Assembly (NCBI GenBank): GCA_947037995.1
Contig: CAMQUV010000070.1
Span: 1-6,451 of the forward strand
Direction: 5' to 3'
Length of the DNA: 6,451 bases
DNA from: an uncultured Rikenellaceae bacterium
GTDB taxonomy: Bacteria > Bacteroidota > Bacteroidia > Bacteroidales > Rikenellaceae
The notes beneath the pieces were generated by a model, which saw only the letters and a program-made list of their open reading frames with translations, was not told the origin of the DNA and made no database searches. The translations under genes were made by a program, and so were the position numbers. Below are positions 1-6,451 of the stretch, piece after piece. The stretch's first letter is position 1; each line of letters begins with the position of its first letter.

Positions 1-32
1 CACTCTTTCCCTACTCGACGCTCTTCCGATCT
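1..32 (+). other. Residual Illumina sequencing adapter (artefact)
   Basis: These bases match the standard Illumina TruSeq/P5-side read-1 adapter, minus its first A, at 31 of 32 positions. The only difference is T instead of A at position 15. The match ends at the adapter's GCTCTTCCGATCT terminus, which is where a library insert begins. Genomic sequence therefore starts at 33. This is untrimmed adapter at a contig end, not biology, and nothing should be translated through it. Confidence 0.97.
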
Positions 33-446
33 CCTAAACTTTCGGTTGGTTATACTGCTGATTTCGAAGACCCATCGGGCTTCTCGCACAAGATTTCGGC
101 CGGAATTTCTATACCACTCTGGGGGAAACGTAATAATGTGAAACACGCAAAAGCCTATGTTAAAGCGGCTAGTGCTAATATCGAAGTTGCAACTAGTGAT
201 ACTTATGCGACTCTGGCCTCGCTTTTCGACCAATATTCGGTTGCCTATGTGAGTAACACGCGCTGGGAACAATCGAATTATAAAGAATATCTATCACTGC
301 TCGAACGCTCTTTTTCTACTGGGCAAATAACGTCAATGGAGTTTCTTCTCGATATGAACTCGCTCCAAGAGATTGAAAGTGAGATACTTGCAGCTAGATA
401 TAACTATGCTCTTATTGCTGGGCGTATGGCGATTTATCTTATGTAA
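33..446 (+). CDS. TolC-family outer-membrane efflux protein, C-terminal fragment
   Basis: This is the last 137 codons of an outer membrane factor. In this family a trimer forms a beta-barrel and periplasmic alpha-helical tunnel that exports drugs, metals or other substrates together with an RND or ABC pump and a periplasmic adaptor. The visible part starts with a strand region holding the typical SIPLWGKR motif (about residues 25-32 of the fragment), where the second barrel hairpin leads into a long helix. Two long amphipathic helices follow, with a turn at STGQITSMEFL, and the protein ends in AIYLM before TAA. Family members are usually 400-480 residues, so roughly 300 N-terminal residues are missing beyond the contig end. 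A GTG at 138 is not the start, because the frame is open and family-like from 33. Downstream genes are not pump parts, so this was probably the last gene of its operon. The subfamily (metal or drug) cannot be told. Confidence 0.85.
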   Translation, partial: PKLSVGYTADFEDPSGFSHKISAGISIPLWGKRNNVKHAKAYVKAASANIEVATSDTYATLASLFDQYSVAYVSNTRWEQSNYKEYLSLLERSFSTGQITSMEFLLDMNSLQEIESEILAARYNYALIAGRMAIYLM

Positions 447-513
447 GTCCACCTGCCGAATTAAAATTAACAAAAAATAATAACCTAAAATACTATCACT
501 TCACCCTTAAATT
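447..513 (+). other. Intergenic region, possible promoter for the GH92 operon
   Basis: This 67-base, very A/T-rich gap lies between the TolC-family gene and the GH92 gene. I do not see the Bacteroidetes promoter consensus (TTTG near -33, TAnnTTTG near -7), nor a hairpin followed by a T run. The sequence just before the ATG is A/T-rich with no Shine-Dalgarno, as is normal in Bacteroidetes. The change of gene function across the gap makes a promoter here plausible but unproven. Confidence 0.3.
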
Positions 514-3501
514 ATGAAGCAAAAATCAATTTCATTAGCACTTCTTGCACTAGCTGCAGTAGTTGGAGCGTGCTCTCCAAAAATCGAGAGAACAACACCG
601 GCGGATTTCGTCGACCCATTTATCGGAACAAACGCCCACGGACATACATTCCCAGGCTCTACCGTTCCATTTGCACTCGTGCAAGTTAGCCCAGACACGG
701 GCACAACTGGGTGGGATTGGTGCTCTGGATATCATTCTTCAGACAACTCTATCATAGGATTCTCGCACTCTCACCTCTCTGGAACTGGTGGCGCAGACCT
801 TGGTGACATACTATTTATGCCATCTGCTAGGCCAGCTATGTTTGAACCAGGAGCCAAAGCCGACTCAATTACGGGATACAGAAGTCGTTTCAAACACGAA
901 AACGAAAAAGCAGCTGCCGGATACTACGCAGTGAAACTCGATGATAACAACGTTAATGTTGAGCTAACATCAACTGAAAGAGCCGCTTACCACCAATATG
1001 TGTTCACCAAACAAGAGGACCAGCACGTAGTAATTGACCTTGGGCACGGAATTCAAGACAATACAAAACAGGCTTTTATCAGAAAAGTGAATGACTATAC
1101 TGTTGAGGGATTTAGAACATCTAATGGGTGGGCTGATGAGCATACGGTATATTTCTATGCTGAGTTTTCGAGCAAAATTGCGCAGCTCCTTAGCCAAGTG
1201 CCAGGGGGAATTACAAAAGATTCGCAGATACTATCAAAGGATATTGTCTCGATGATTTCGTTCGAAAAAGCTGTCGATACGCTACTTGTCAAAGTTGGTA
1301 TATCGTATGTTGACTGTACTGGTGCAAAACAAAATGTGCAGACCGAAATTGCCGATAAATCATTCGAACAAGTGAGACTCGAAGCACATAACACGTGGAA
1401 TAAAGCACTCGAGGTAGTTGATGTAAAAGGCTCAGTAGACGATAAAATTATTTTCTACACCTCGCTATACCACTCAATGATAGCTCCTTACGTTATGTCG
1501 GATGTCGACGGACGTTATATCGGACCCGACCGCGAGCTACACACTATTGAGGGTGAAAATAGCTATGGGCTGTTCTCTCTTTGGGATACGTTCCGTGCGC
1601 TCCACCCGCTTTTGACCGTCGTAGCACCTGAAAAAAATCAGGAGTTCGTTCGTTCTTTAGTTAGGTACTACGACCAACGTGGACGCCTACCAGTGTGGGA
1701 TTTGAATATGCGTGAAAATAACTGTATGATTGGATACCACTCGGTGCCTGTCATAGTTGATGCTTATATGAAAGGACAACGTGATTTTGACCTTGACCTA
1801 GCTATGGAAGCGATGCAGCAATCTGCTATGCAAGACGACTATGCTGGACTAAAATATTATCGCCAATTTGGATTCTTGCCTTCGGACAAAGAAAATAATG
1901 CGGTTAGTAAAGCTCTTGAGTATGCTTATGACGATTGGTGTATAGCTGTTATGGCCAAAGAAATGGGCAATACGGAGGTTTATAACGAATATATCCGCCG
2001 TGCACAGTTCTACAAAAATCATATGGATACCACAGATGGCTTTATGAAAGGGCGTAATTCGCAAGGCGAATTTAGAACACCATTCTCTCCTACCGAGATT
2101 TCTATTCTTGGACAAGGTGACTTTACCGAGGGTAGCTCGTGGCACTATTCGTTCTTTGTGCCGCAAGACATCAATACTCATATCGAACTAATCGGAGGCG
2201 ATAAAGCATACTCGGATAAACTCGAAAAGCTATTTAATGCCGAAAGCGTTACCGCTGACCATTCGCCTGATGTGACTGGACTAATTGGCAACTATGTTCA
2301 AGGAAATGAACCGTCACACCACGTTGCTTACCTATATAATTATATCGGCGAGGCGTGGAAAACACAGCAAATGATTGCTCGTATCAAAAAAGAAATGTAC
2401 ACAACGCAGCGCGATGGACTTTGCGGAAATGAGGATTGTGGTCAAATGTCGGCGTGGTATGCGTTCTCGGCGATTGGATTCTATCCCGTTACGCCTGGCT
2501 CTAACGTTTATGTTCTTGGAACACCAACTTTTGAAGAGACTACTATTAACCTTACAAACGGTAAAAAGTTTGTGTTGAAAGCTGAGGGAGTATCGGACAA
2601 AAATATCTATATTCAATCGGCTACACTTAATGGTAAACCCTATGCTAAATCGTATATTATGCACAGTGACATTGAGGATGGCTCGGTATTGGTGCTCCAA
2701 ATGGGCTCTGAGCCAAACAAATCTTGGGGAGCGGCTGTCGCTGACCGCCCTGTGTCGGATATAGCAGATGCAATGACCTCGAATGAGATACTTTCAACTG
2801 TTACTTTCGAACCATTCCTTGATGTAAAAGAGCGTGTTTTCGTTGAAGATATAGCTGTGAAAGTAGCTTCGCCAACGGATAACGATATTCGCTATACGTT
2901 AAACGGGGACGCCCCTTCTCTTAGAAGTCGCAAAAATCCGAAGTCTATTACGATTAATAGTGATAAAGTACTCTCTGTTAGAGCCTTTGGTAAAAAAGGA
3001 GAGGCTAGTTCTGTTGGGGAATACAAATTTTACAAAGGACGTTTAGAGGGTGTTACTATAACAGGTTCGGCGCCGTCAAAACCCTATGAAAATGGTGGAT
3101 TGGCAACTCTTACCGACGGTAAATTGGGTGGCGAAGGCTACAAAAACCCTGAGTGGGTTGGCTTCGTAGGTAAAACAGCAACGCTCGAGGCTAAATTACC
3201 TAAAGCAAAACAGCTTCGTTCGGTTGGTTTCAACGCCGTAAACTCTGTTGGAGCGTGGTTGTTGCTACCTTTCGAGGCACGCGCAACGCTTTATAACGGT
3301 GATAACGAGGTGAAAAAAGTTACATTCGATATCCCTGCGGCACGTTATTCGCCTGAGGGAGCTTATTATATGACCGAAAAATTCGCGCCTGTTACGGCCG
3401 ACCGTATCGTGTGGGAAATAGTTGGGGGCAAACTTCCTGACTGGCACGCTTCGAAAGGCAATGGCGCGTGGATGTTTATCGACGAACTGACTGCTTATTA
3501 A
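514..3501 (+). CDS. GH92 family alpha-mannosidase, lipoprotein, with C-terminal beta domains
   Basis: This is a calcium-dependent exo-alpha-mannosidase of family GH92, which inverts configuration and removes mannose from N-glycans or mannans. The start is fixed by an in-frame TAA at 508-510. Residues 1-20 are a lipoprotein signal with lipobox VGAC; Cys20 is the expected lipidated residue. The next residues (SPKIER) lack the acidic surface-export signal of Bacteroidetes, so a periplasm-facing location is more likely. The GH92 N-terminal beta-sandwich spans about 31-275 (VDPFIGT, GFSHSHLSGTG) and the helical barrel about 305-755. Barrel motifs are LWDTFRALHPL (356-366), EGSSWHY (539-545), GNEPSHH (597-603) and GNEDCGQMSAWY (638-649). 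By family analogy Glu539 is the candidate acid and Asp641 part of the base/calcium site. Residues about 775-842 resemble a chitobiase C-terminal Ig-like domain, and about 855-995 an F5/8-type (CBM32-like) domain. These extras explain the length, since plain members are about 720-780 residues. The linkage cleaved is not determined. PAP2 follows after 25 bases. Confidence 0.95.
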   Translation: MKQKSISLALLALAAVVGACSPKIERTTPADFVDPFIGTNAHGHTFPGSTVPFALVQVSPDTGTTGWDWCSGYHSSDNSIIGFSHSHLSGTGGADLGDILFMPSARPAMFEPGAKADSITGYRSRFKHENEKAAAGYYAVKLDDNNVNVELTSTERAAYHQYVFTKQEDQHVVIDLGHGIQDNTKQAFIRKVNDYTVEGFRTSNGWADEHTVYFYAEFSSKIAQLLSQVPGGITKDSQILSKDIVSMISFEKAVDTLLVKVGISYVDCTGAKQNVQTEIADKSFEQVRLEAHNTWNKALEVVDVKGSVDDKIIFYTSLYHSMIAPYVMSDVDGRYIGPDRELHTIEGENSYGLFSLWDTFRALHPLLTVVAPEKNQEFVRSLVRYYDQRGRLPVWDLNMRENNCMIGYHSVPVIVDAYMKGQRDFDLDLAMEAMQQSAMQDDYAGLKYYRQFGFLPSDKENNAVSKALEYAYDDWCIAVMAKEMGNTEVYNEYIRRAQFYKNHMDTTDGFMKGRNSQGEFRTPFSPTEISILGQGDFTEGSSWHYSFFVPQDINTHIELIGGDKAYSDKLEKLFNAESVTADHSPDVTGLIGNYVQGNEPSHHVAYLYNYIGEAWKTQQMIARIKKEMYTTQRDGLCGNEDCGQMSAWYAFSAIGFYPVTPGSNVYVLGTPTFEETTINLTNGKKFVLKAEGVSDKNIYIQSATLNGKPYAKSYIMHSDIEDGSVLVLQMGSEPNKSWGAAVADRPVSDIADAMTSNEILSTVTFEPFLDVKERVFVEDIAVKVASPTDNDIRYTLNGDAPSLRSRKNPKSITINSDKVLSVRAFGKKGEASSVGEYKFYKGRLEGVTITGSAPSKPYENGGLATLTDGKLGGEGYKNPEWVGFVGKTATLEAKLPKAKQLRSVGFNAVNSVGAWLLLPFEARATLYNGDNEVKKVTFDIPAARYSPEGAYYMTEKFAPVTADRIVWEIVGGKLPDWHASKGNGAWMFIDELTAY
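2836..3039 (+). other. Chitobiase C-terminal-like (CHB_HEX_C / Fn3-associated) domain of the GH92 protein
   Basis: Residues about 775-842 of the GH92 protein follow a small beta-sandwich pattern: alternating strands, then IRYTLNGDAPS, then VLSVRAFGKKGEASSV. This matches the usual YTLDGSEPS and I-x-A layout of the chitobiase C-terminal-like domains that often sit between catalytic and discoidin modules in Bacteroidetes glycosidases. The YTLDGSEPS element is degenerate here (N for D, DA for SE). Borders are approximate and the role is probably a structural spacer. Confidence 0.6.
3076..3498 (+). other. F5/8 type C (discoidin, CBM32-like) domain of the GH92 protein
   Basis: Residues about 855-995 of the GH92 protein contain LTDGKLGG, then EWVGFVGKTATLEAKL, then SVGFNAVNSVGAWLLLP, and end in MFIDELTAY. 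This is the order seen in discoidin-like jelly rolls: a D-G calcium-loop region, W-x-G-F, a strand before a hydrophobic AW-LLP stretch, and a closing F-I-D-E strand. Such domains commonly bind glycans, so it may hold the enzyme on substrate. Ligand specificity cannot be read from the sequence. Confidence 0.65.
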
Positions 3502-3526
3502 ATTATATTATAAAAAAAACTGATTT
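3502..3526 (+). other. A/T-rich spacer and leader before the PAP2 gene
   Basis: These 25 bases are almost entirely A and T, with a run of eight A just upstream of the PAP2 ATG. There is no hairpin and no GC-rich stem, so it does not look like a terminator; transcription probably continues from GH92 into PAP2. The A-rich stretch may serve as the ribosome entry region in place of a Shine-Dalgarno. An in-frame TGA at 3521-3523 makes 3527 the first usable ATG. Confidence 0.5.
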
Positions 3527-4084
3527 ATGATTGAACCATTCTCGTGGGAAATACCGACAGTGCTAGCCCTCAACTTTGATGGGGGCGGCATTGTTGATTA
3601 TATAATGTATGGTGTTTCGTACAAATTCACTTGGGTGCCACTGTACCTTGGCGTTATATACTATATTACCAAAATCTATGGCTGGAAAAAAGCGCTGCTC
3701 TTTGTTGCTGTCGCTGCACTTATGATTGTCTGTGTTGACCAAACTGCTACGTTTGCCAAAAATAACTTCCCTAGATTTAGACCAAATCACTACCCGCCAT
3801 TCGAAGGATTGTTGCACAATGTCAATGGCTACAAAGGGGGACTCTATGGTACTATATCGTCACACGCCGCCAATACTATGGCCTTTGCGATACTTTCTTA
3901 CAGCCTAATTAGAAAAAAAGCGTATCTTTGTATGATGATTGCGTTCGTAACTCTCAACTGTTACTCGCGCATCTACCTCGGCGCACATTATCCTGTTGAT
4001 ATACTTCTCGGACTTCTCGAGGCTGTTATCTGGGGCGCGCTGTGGGTTTTTATTTATAAAAAAATTGCTATTCGAATAAACTAA
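3527..4084 (+). CDS. PAP2-superfamily membrane phosphatase
   Basis: This 185-residue integral membrane protein has the full tripartite phosphatase signature of the PAP2 (type 2 phosphatidic acid phosphatase) superfamily. Motif 1 is K78-x6-R85-P86. Motif 2 is SSH at 111-113, with catalytic His113; it departs from the textbook PSGH, as I recall from many Bacteroidetes members. Motif 3 is S147-R148-x5-H154-x3-D158, with nucleophile His154. Hydrophobic segments lie around 35-50, 55-72, 115-128, 133-146 and 158-177, which would place the active site on the periplasmic face. The length is normal for small bacterial members. Members remove phosphate from undecaprenyl diphosphate, phosphatidylglycerol phosphate or lipid A (LpxE/LpxF type), and the sequence alone does not choose between them. 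It begins 25 bases after GH92, and its TAA directly abuts the YfhO ATG, so it is probably co-transcribed with both. Confidence 0.92.
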   Translation: MIEPFSWEIPTVLALNFDGGGIVDYIMYGVSYKFTWVPLYLGVIYYITKIYGWKKALLFVAVAALMIVCVDQTATFAKNNFPRFRPNHYPPFEGLLHNVNGYKGGLYGTISSHAANTMAFAILSYSLIRKKAYLCMMIAFVTLNCYSRIYLGAHYPVDILLGLLEAVIWGALWVFIYKKIAIRIN

Positions 4085-6451
4085 ATGAATCCGATACTGA
4101 AGAAAATAATACCGCACCTTATTGCTATCACTACGTTTGTAGTGGTGTCAATGGCGTTTTTTGCACCCCAATACCAAGGCAAAGTCCTCTCGCAAGGAGA
4201 TATGCTCCGCGCTAATGGAATGGCTGTCGATATTAAACAACACGAAGAAGCCTACAACGAACACCCTGCCTGGGCAGGACGTATGTTTGGAGGTATGCCT
4301 GCATATCTTATTGATATGGATTATGACGGGAGATGGGTCAAATCATCGACCGACTTTATTTATGATACTATTGGGAAACCTGCATCGTTCCTTTTTATTG
4401 CGATGGCGGCTTTTTACCTAATGTTAGTGCTTATGGGTGTCAACCCTTATCTCGCTATTGCAGGCGGACTGGGATATGGGCTGTCAACATATTTTCCTAT
4501 TATCATAGAGGCTGGGCATATAACAAAGATGATGGCGCTTGCGTGGATTCCTGCTCTAGTAGGAGCTATTTGGTACGCTTATCGTAAAAATAATTTTGTC
4601 GGAGCGTCACTAGCAGCCTTTTTTGCTGCCATTGAGGTCTCGTGCTCTCACCCCCAAATAACGTATTATTTCTTGTTTGTGGTGCTAGGGCTTGTTGTGA
4701 CTGAATTTGTCAGAGCCTATAAATCAAAAATGCTAAAAGCATTCGCAATTACCTCTGGATATCTAGTTATTGCTGCCACGCTTGCTGTGGGAGCTAATAT
4801 CGTGCAATTGTACTATGTAAATGATTATAGCAAAGATTCGACTCGTTCGGAGAGTGAATTGAGCTCTAAAAACAAGTCGGATAACTCAACTACGGGGCTT
4901 GATAAAGATTATGCGACTCAGTGGAGCTATGGCAAAGCGGAGACGTTAAACCTGTTCATTCCTAATGCTTTCGGGCAAAGTAGCTCGGGTGGATTTAGTA
5001 AGGATGGAGAAGTGGCTCAATCGCTCAAAAACTATAATGCTGTTAATATGTCGACCTCTTTACCATCGTATTGGGGCGACCAACCGTTTACGGAGGGTGG
5101 AGTTTACATAGGGGCGCTGTTGATTTTCCTATTTGTTTTTGCGCTGTGCTTGCTTCCTGCAATTGAAAAATGGTGGGTAGTGGGGCCAATGATTTTGGCG
5201 TTGATGCTGGCGTGGGGACACAATTTAATGTGGTTTACAGACCTCTTCTTAGACTATTTTCCGCTCTACAACAAATTTAGAGTGCCATCAATGATACTTG
5301 TTGTCATTGAGTTTGGTGTGCCGTTGCTAGCTATTTTTGGGCTCAATAAGGCTCTTAAAGGTGATGTTGAACGCCCACAAATTCTCAAAGCACTGAAATT
5401 AAGTACTATAATAACGGGCTCCGTTGCGTTGCTCGGAATGATTATTTTGCCATCTTTTATGGATTTCGTGTCGGCTGGTGACTCACAAATGGGTGTGCCT
5501 AAGGACGTTATGTCGGCAATGGTGGATGAGCGTTCTTCGATGCTGGTTGCTGATAGTTTCCGCTCGCTACTTTTTGTGCTTGTCGGAGCGGCTCTTATAT
5601 GGGCTTGGTCAATGGGTAAACTCAGAAAAAACTACTTTATTGCAGCTATTGTTCTGACTGTGTTGATTGATATGATTGGCGTAGATACTCGATTTGTGAA
5701 ATGGAGTGATTTTGAGTCGAAACGTAATGTTGCAAGTGTCCTGCCTTCTGAGGTTGATAAGCAAATATTGAAGGATACGACTGACTATAGGGTTGTTAAT
5801 TTGACGGTGAACCCGTTTAGCGATGGCCTCACGTCATACTTTCACCGTAATGTTGGGGGTTATCACGCTGCTAAAATGCGACGTTATCAGGAGCTTATAG
5901 ATGCTCATTTGTCGAAAATGAATATTGAGGTTTACAATATGATGAACGCTAAATATTTTATTACGGACAAGGGTGTTGAATTCAATAATGGCTATGCAGG
6001 TAGTGCGTGGTTTGTTGACTCGGTAAAACTTGTTAATAGCGCTGATGAGGAGCTTAATGCCCTTTCTATCGAGGCCGGATTTAAGGCCAAAGAGCTTGCG
6101 GTGGTTGAGGCGAAATATAAAGATTTGCTTCCGTCTAGTTATAGTGGAGCGGCTATTGGTCAAATCGAACTTACTGACTATAAGGTTAATGATATTAAGT
6201 ATGAGTATAGTAGTGACGTTGAGAGGCTGGCAATTTTTTCGGAGATTTTCTTTGATAAAGGGTGGAAAGCCTATGTTGATGGTGTGGAAGTGCCTGCGAT
6301 AAGGGCGGATTATGTACTCCGTGCGCTGACTTTGCCGGCGGGTGAACATAAGGTTCAGTGGAAGTTTAGTGTGCCTAGATTTGCGCTTATGATAAACCTG
6401 ACTAGAGGTGCTTCGTTAATTATTTTGCTCGCGCTGTTTGGCTCGGTGGCA
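4085..6451 (+). CDS. YfhO-family polytopic membrane protein, 3' end cut by the window
   Basis: The frame is open from ATG 4085 to the last base, giving 789 codons without a stop. Bacteroidetes relatives are about 800-850 residues, so only the last membrane segments are missing. Helix 1 spans about 11-28, followed by a periplasmic loop with SQGDM (Asp39), a position comparable to the catalytic acidic residue of GT-C glycosyltransferases. Further hydrophobic segments lie near 101-118, 122-140, 150-166, 172-185, 191-209, 219-245, 341-358, 365-379, 400-420, 437-457, 493-509 and 517-533. A soluble region, about 540-765, carries SYFHRNVGGYHAAKMRRYQ and the family hallmark KGWKAYVDGVEVPAI near 725-739, then LPAGEHKVQW before the final helix. 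In Bacillus, YfhO acts with a polyprenyl-phosphate GlcNAc synthase to modify lipoteichoic acid. Bacteroidetes lack that polymer, so the substrate here is unknown. The start directly abuts the PAP2 stop, suggesting translational coupling. Confidence 0.9.
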   Translation, partial: MNPILKKIIPHLIAITTFVVVSMAFFAPQYQGKVLSQGDMLRANGMAVDIKQHEEAYNEHPAWAGRMFGGMPAYLIDMDYDGRWVKSSTDFIYDTIGKPASFLFIAMAAFYLMLVLMGVNPYLAIAGGLGYGLSTYFPIIIEAGHITKMMALAWIPALVGAIWYAYRKNNFVGASLAAFFAAIEVSCSHPQITYYFLFVVLGLVVTEFVRAYKSKMLKAFAITSGYLVIAATLAVGANIVQLYYVNDYSKDSTRSESELSSKNKSDNSTTGLDKDYATQWSYGKAETLNLFIPNAFGQSSSGGFSKDGEVAQSLKNYNAVNMSTSLPSYWGDQPFTEGGVYIGALLIFLFVFALCLLPAIEKWWVVGPMILALMLAWGHNLMWFTDLFLDYFPLYNKFRVPSMILVVIEFGVPLLAIFGLNKALKGDVERPQILKALKLSTIITGSVALLGMIILPSFMDFVSAGDSQMGVPKDVMSAMVDERSSMLVADSFRSLLFVLVGAALIWAWSMGKLRKNYFIAAIVLTVLIDMIGVDTRFVKWSDFESKRNVASVLPSEVDKQILKDTTDYRVVNLTVNPFSDGLTSYFHRNVGGYHAAKMRRYQELIDAHLSKMNIEVYNMMNAKYFITDKGVEFNNGYAGSAWFVDSVKLVNSADEELNALSIEAGFKAKELAVVEAKYKDLLPSSYSGAAIGQIELTDYKVNDIKYEYSSDVERLAIFSEIFFDKGWKAYVDGVEVPAIRADYVLRALTLPAGEHKVQWKFSVPRFALMINLTRGASLIILLALFGSVA

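Noticed and set aside
138..446. A separate small 102-residue protein beginning at GTG 138
   Set aside because: The same frame is open back to 33 and the upstream residues fit the TolC family (SIPLWGKR), so 138 is internal.
467..496. Sigma-70-like promoter TTAACA, 18-base spacer, TACTAT
   Set aside because: Bacteroidetes primary sigma factor uses a different consensus (TTTG / TAnnTTTG), and chance matches are common in such A/T-rich sequence.
1849..2700. Minus-strand open frames of 110 and 122 residues opposite the GH92 gene
   Set aside because: They overlap the conserved catalytic part of GH92, have no family features, and look like antisense shadows.
3502..3526. Rho-independent terminator after the GH92 gene
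   Set aside because: The spacer is A/T-rich but has no GC-rich stem and the run is of A, not T, on the coding strand.
5834..6349. A 171-residue open frame on the minus strand
   Set aside because: It lies wholly opposite the YfhO frame, shows no recognisable motif, and is explained as a shadow of that gene's codon pattern.

Overview
The window reads as a contig end from a Bacteroidetes bacterium, probably Bacteroidales. The supports are a lipoprotein GH92 glycosidase, a long YfhO-type membrane protein of the Bacteroidetes style, TAA stops, and A/T-rich leaders in place of Shine-Dalgarno sequences. I cannot name a genus. All genes are on the + strand and coding density is very high; no stretch over 300 bases lacks a gene. 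I see no RNA gene, mobile element, CRISPR array or convincing terminator.

Layout: 1-32 is residual Illumina adapter, so the contig really begins at 33. 33-446 is the C-terminal end of a TolC-family outer-membrane efflux protein whose beginning is lost. A 67-base A/T-rich gap follows. 514-3501 encodes a 995-residue lipoprotein alpha-mannosidase of family GH92 with two extra C-terminal beta domains. 3527-4084 encodes a PAP2-superfamily membrane phosphatase. 4085 to the window end is a 789-codon open frame for a YfhO-family polytopic membrane protein. It lacks only its last part, and it is easily missed because no stop codon falls inside the window.

The GH92, PAP2 and YfhO genes probably form one operon: the gaps are 25 and 0 bases and no terminator lies between them. 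YfhO proteins are GT-C-like membrane proteins, linked in Firmicutes to polyprenyl-phosphate-sugar glycosylation of envelope polymers. PAP2 enzymes dephosphorylate lipid phosphates such as undecaprenyl diphosphate or lipid A. A shared role in envelope glycan or lipid-carrier metabolism is plausible, but it is inferred from gene order only. I see no clearly new system here. The points most worth a second look are the adapter remnant, the open YfhO frame, the zero-gap PAP2-YfhO junction, the extended GH92 architecture, and a change in codon use inside the GH92 gene.
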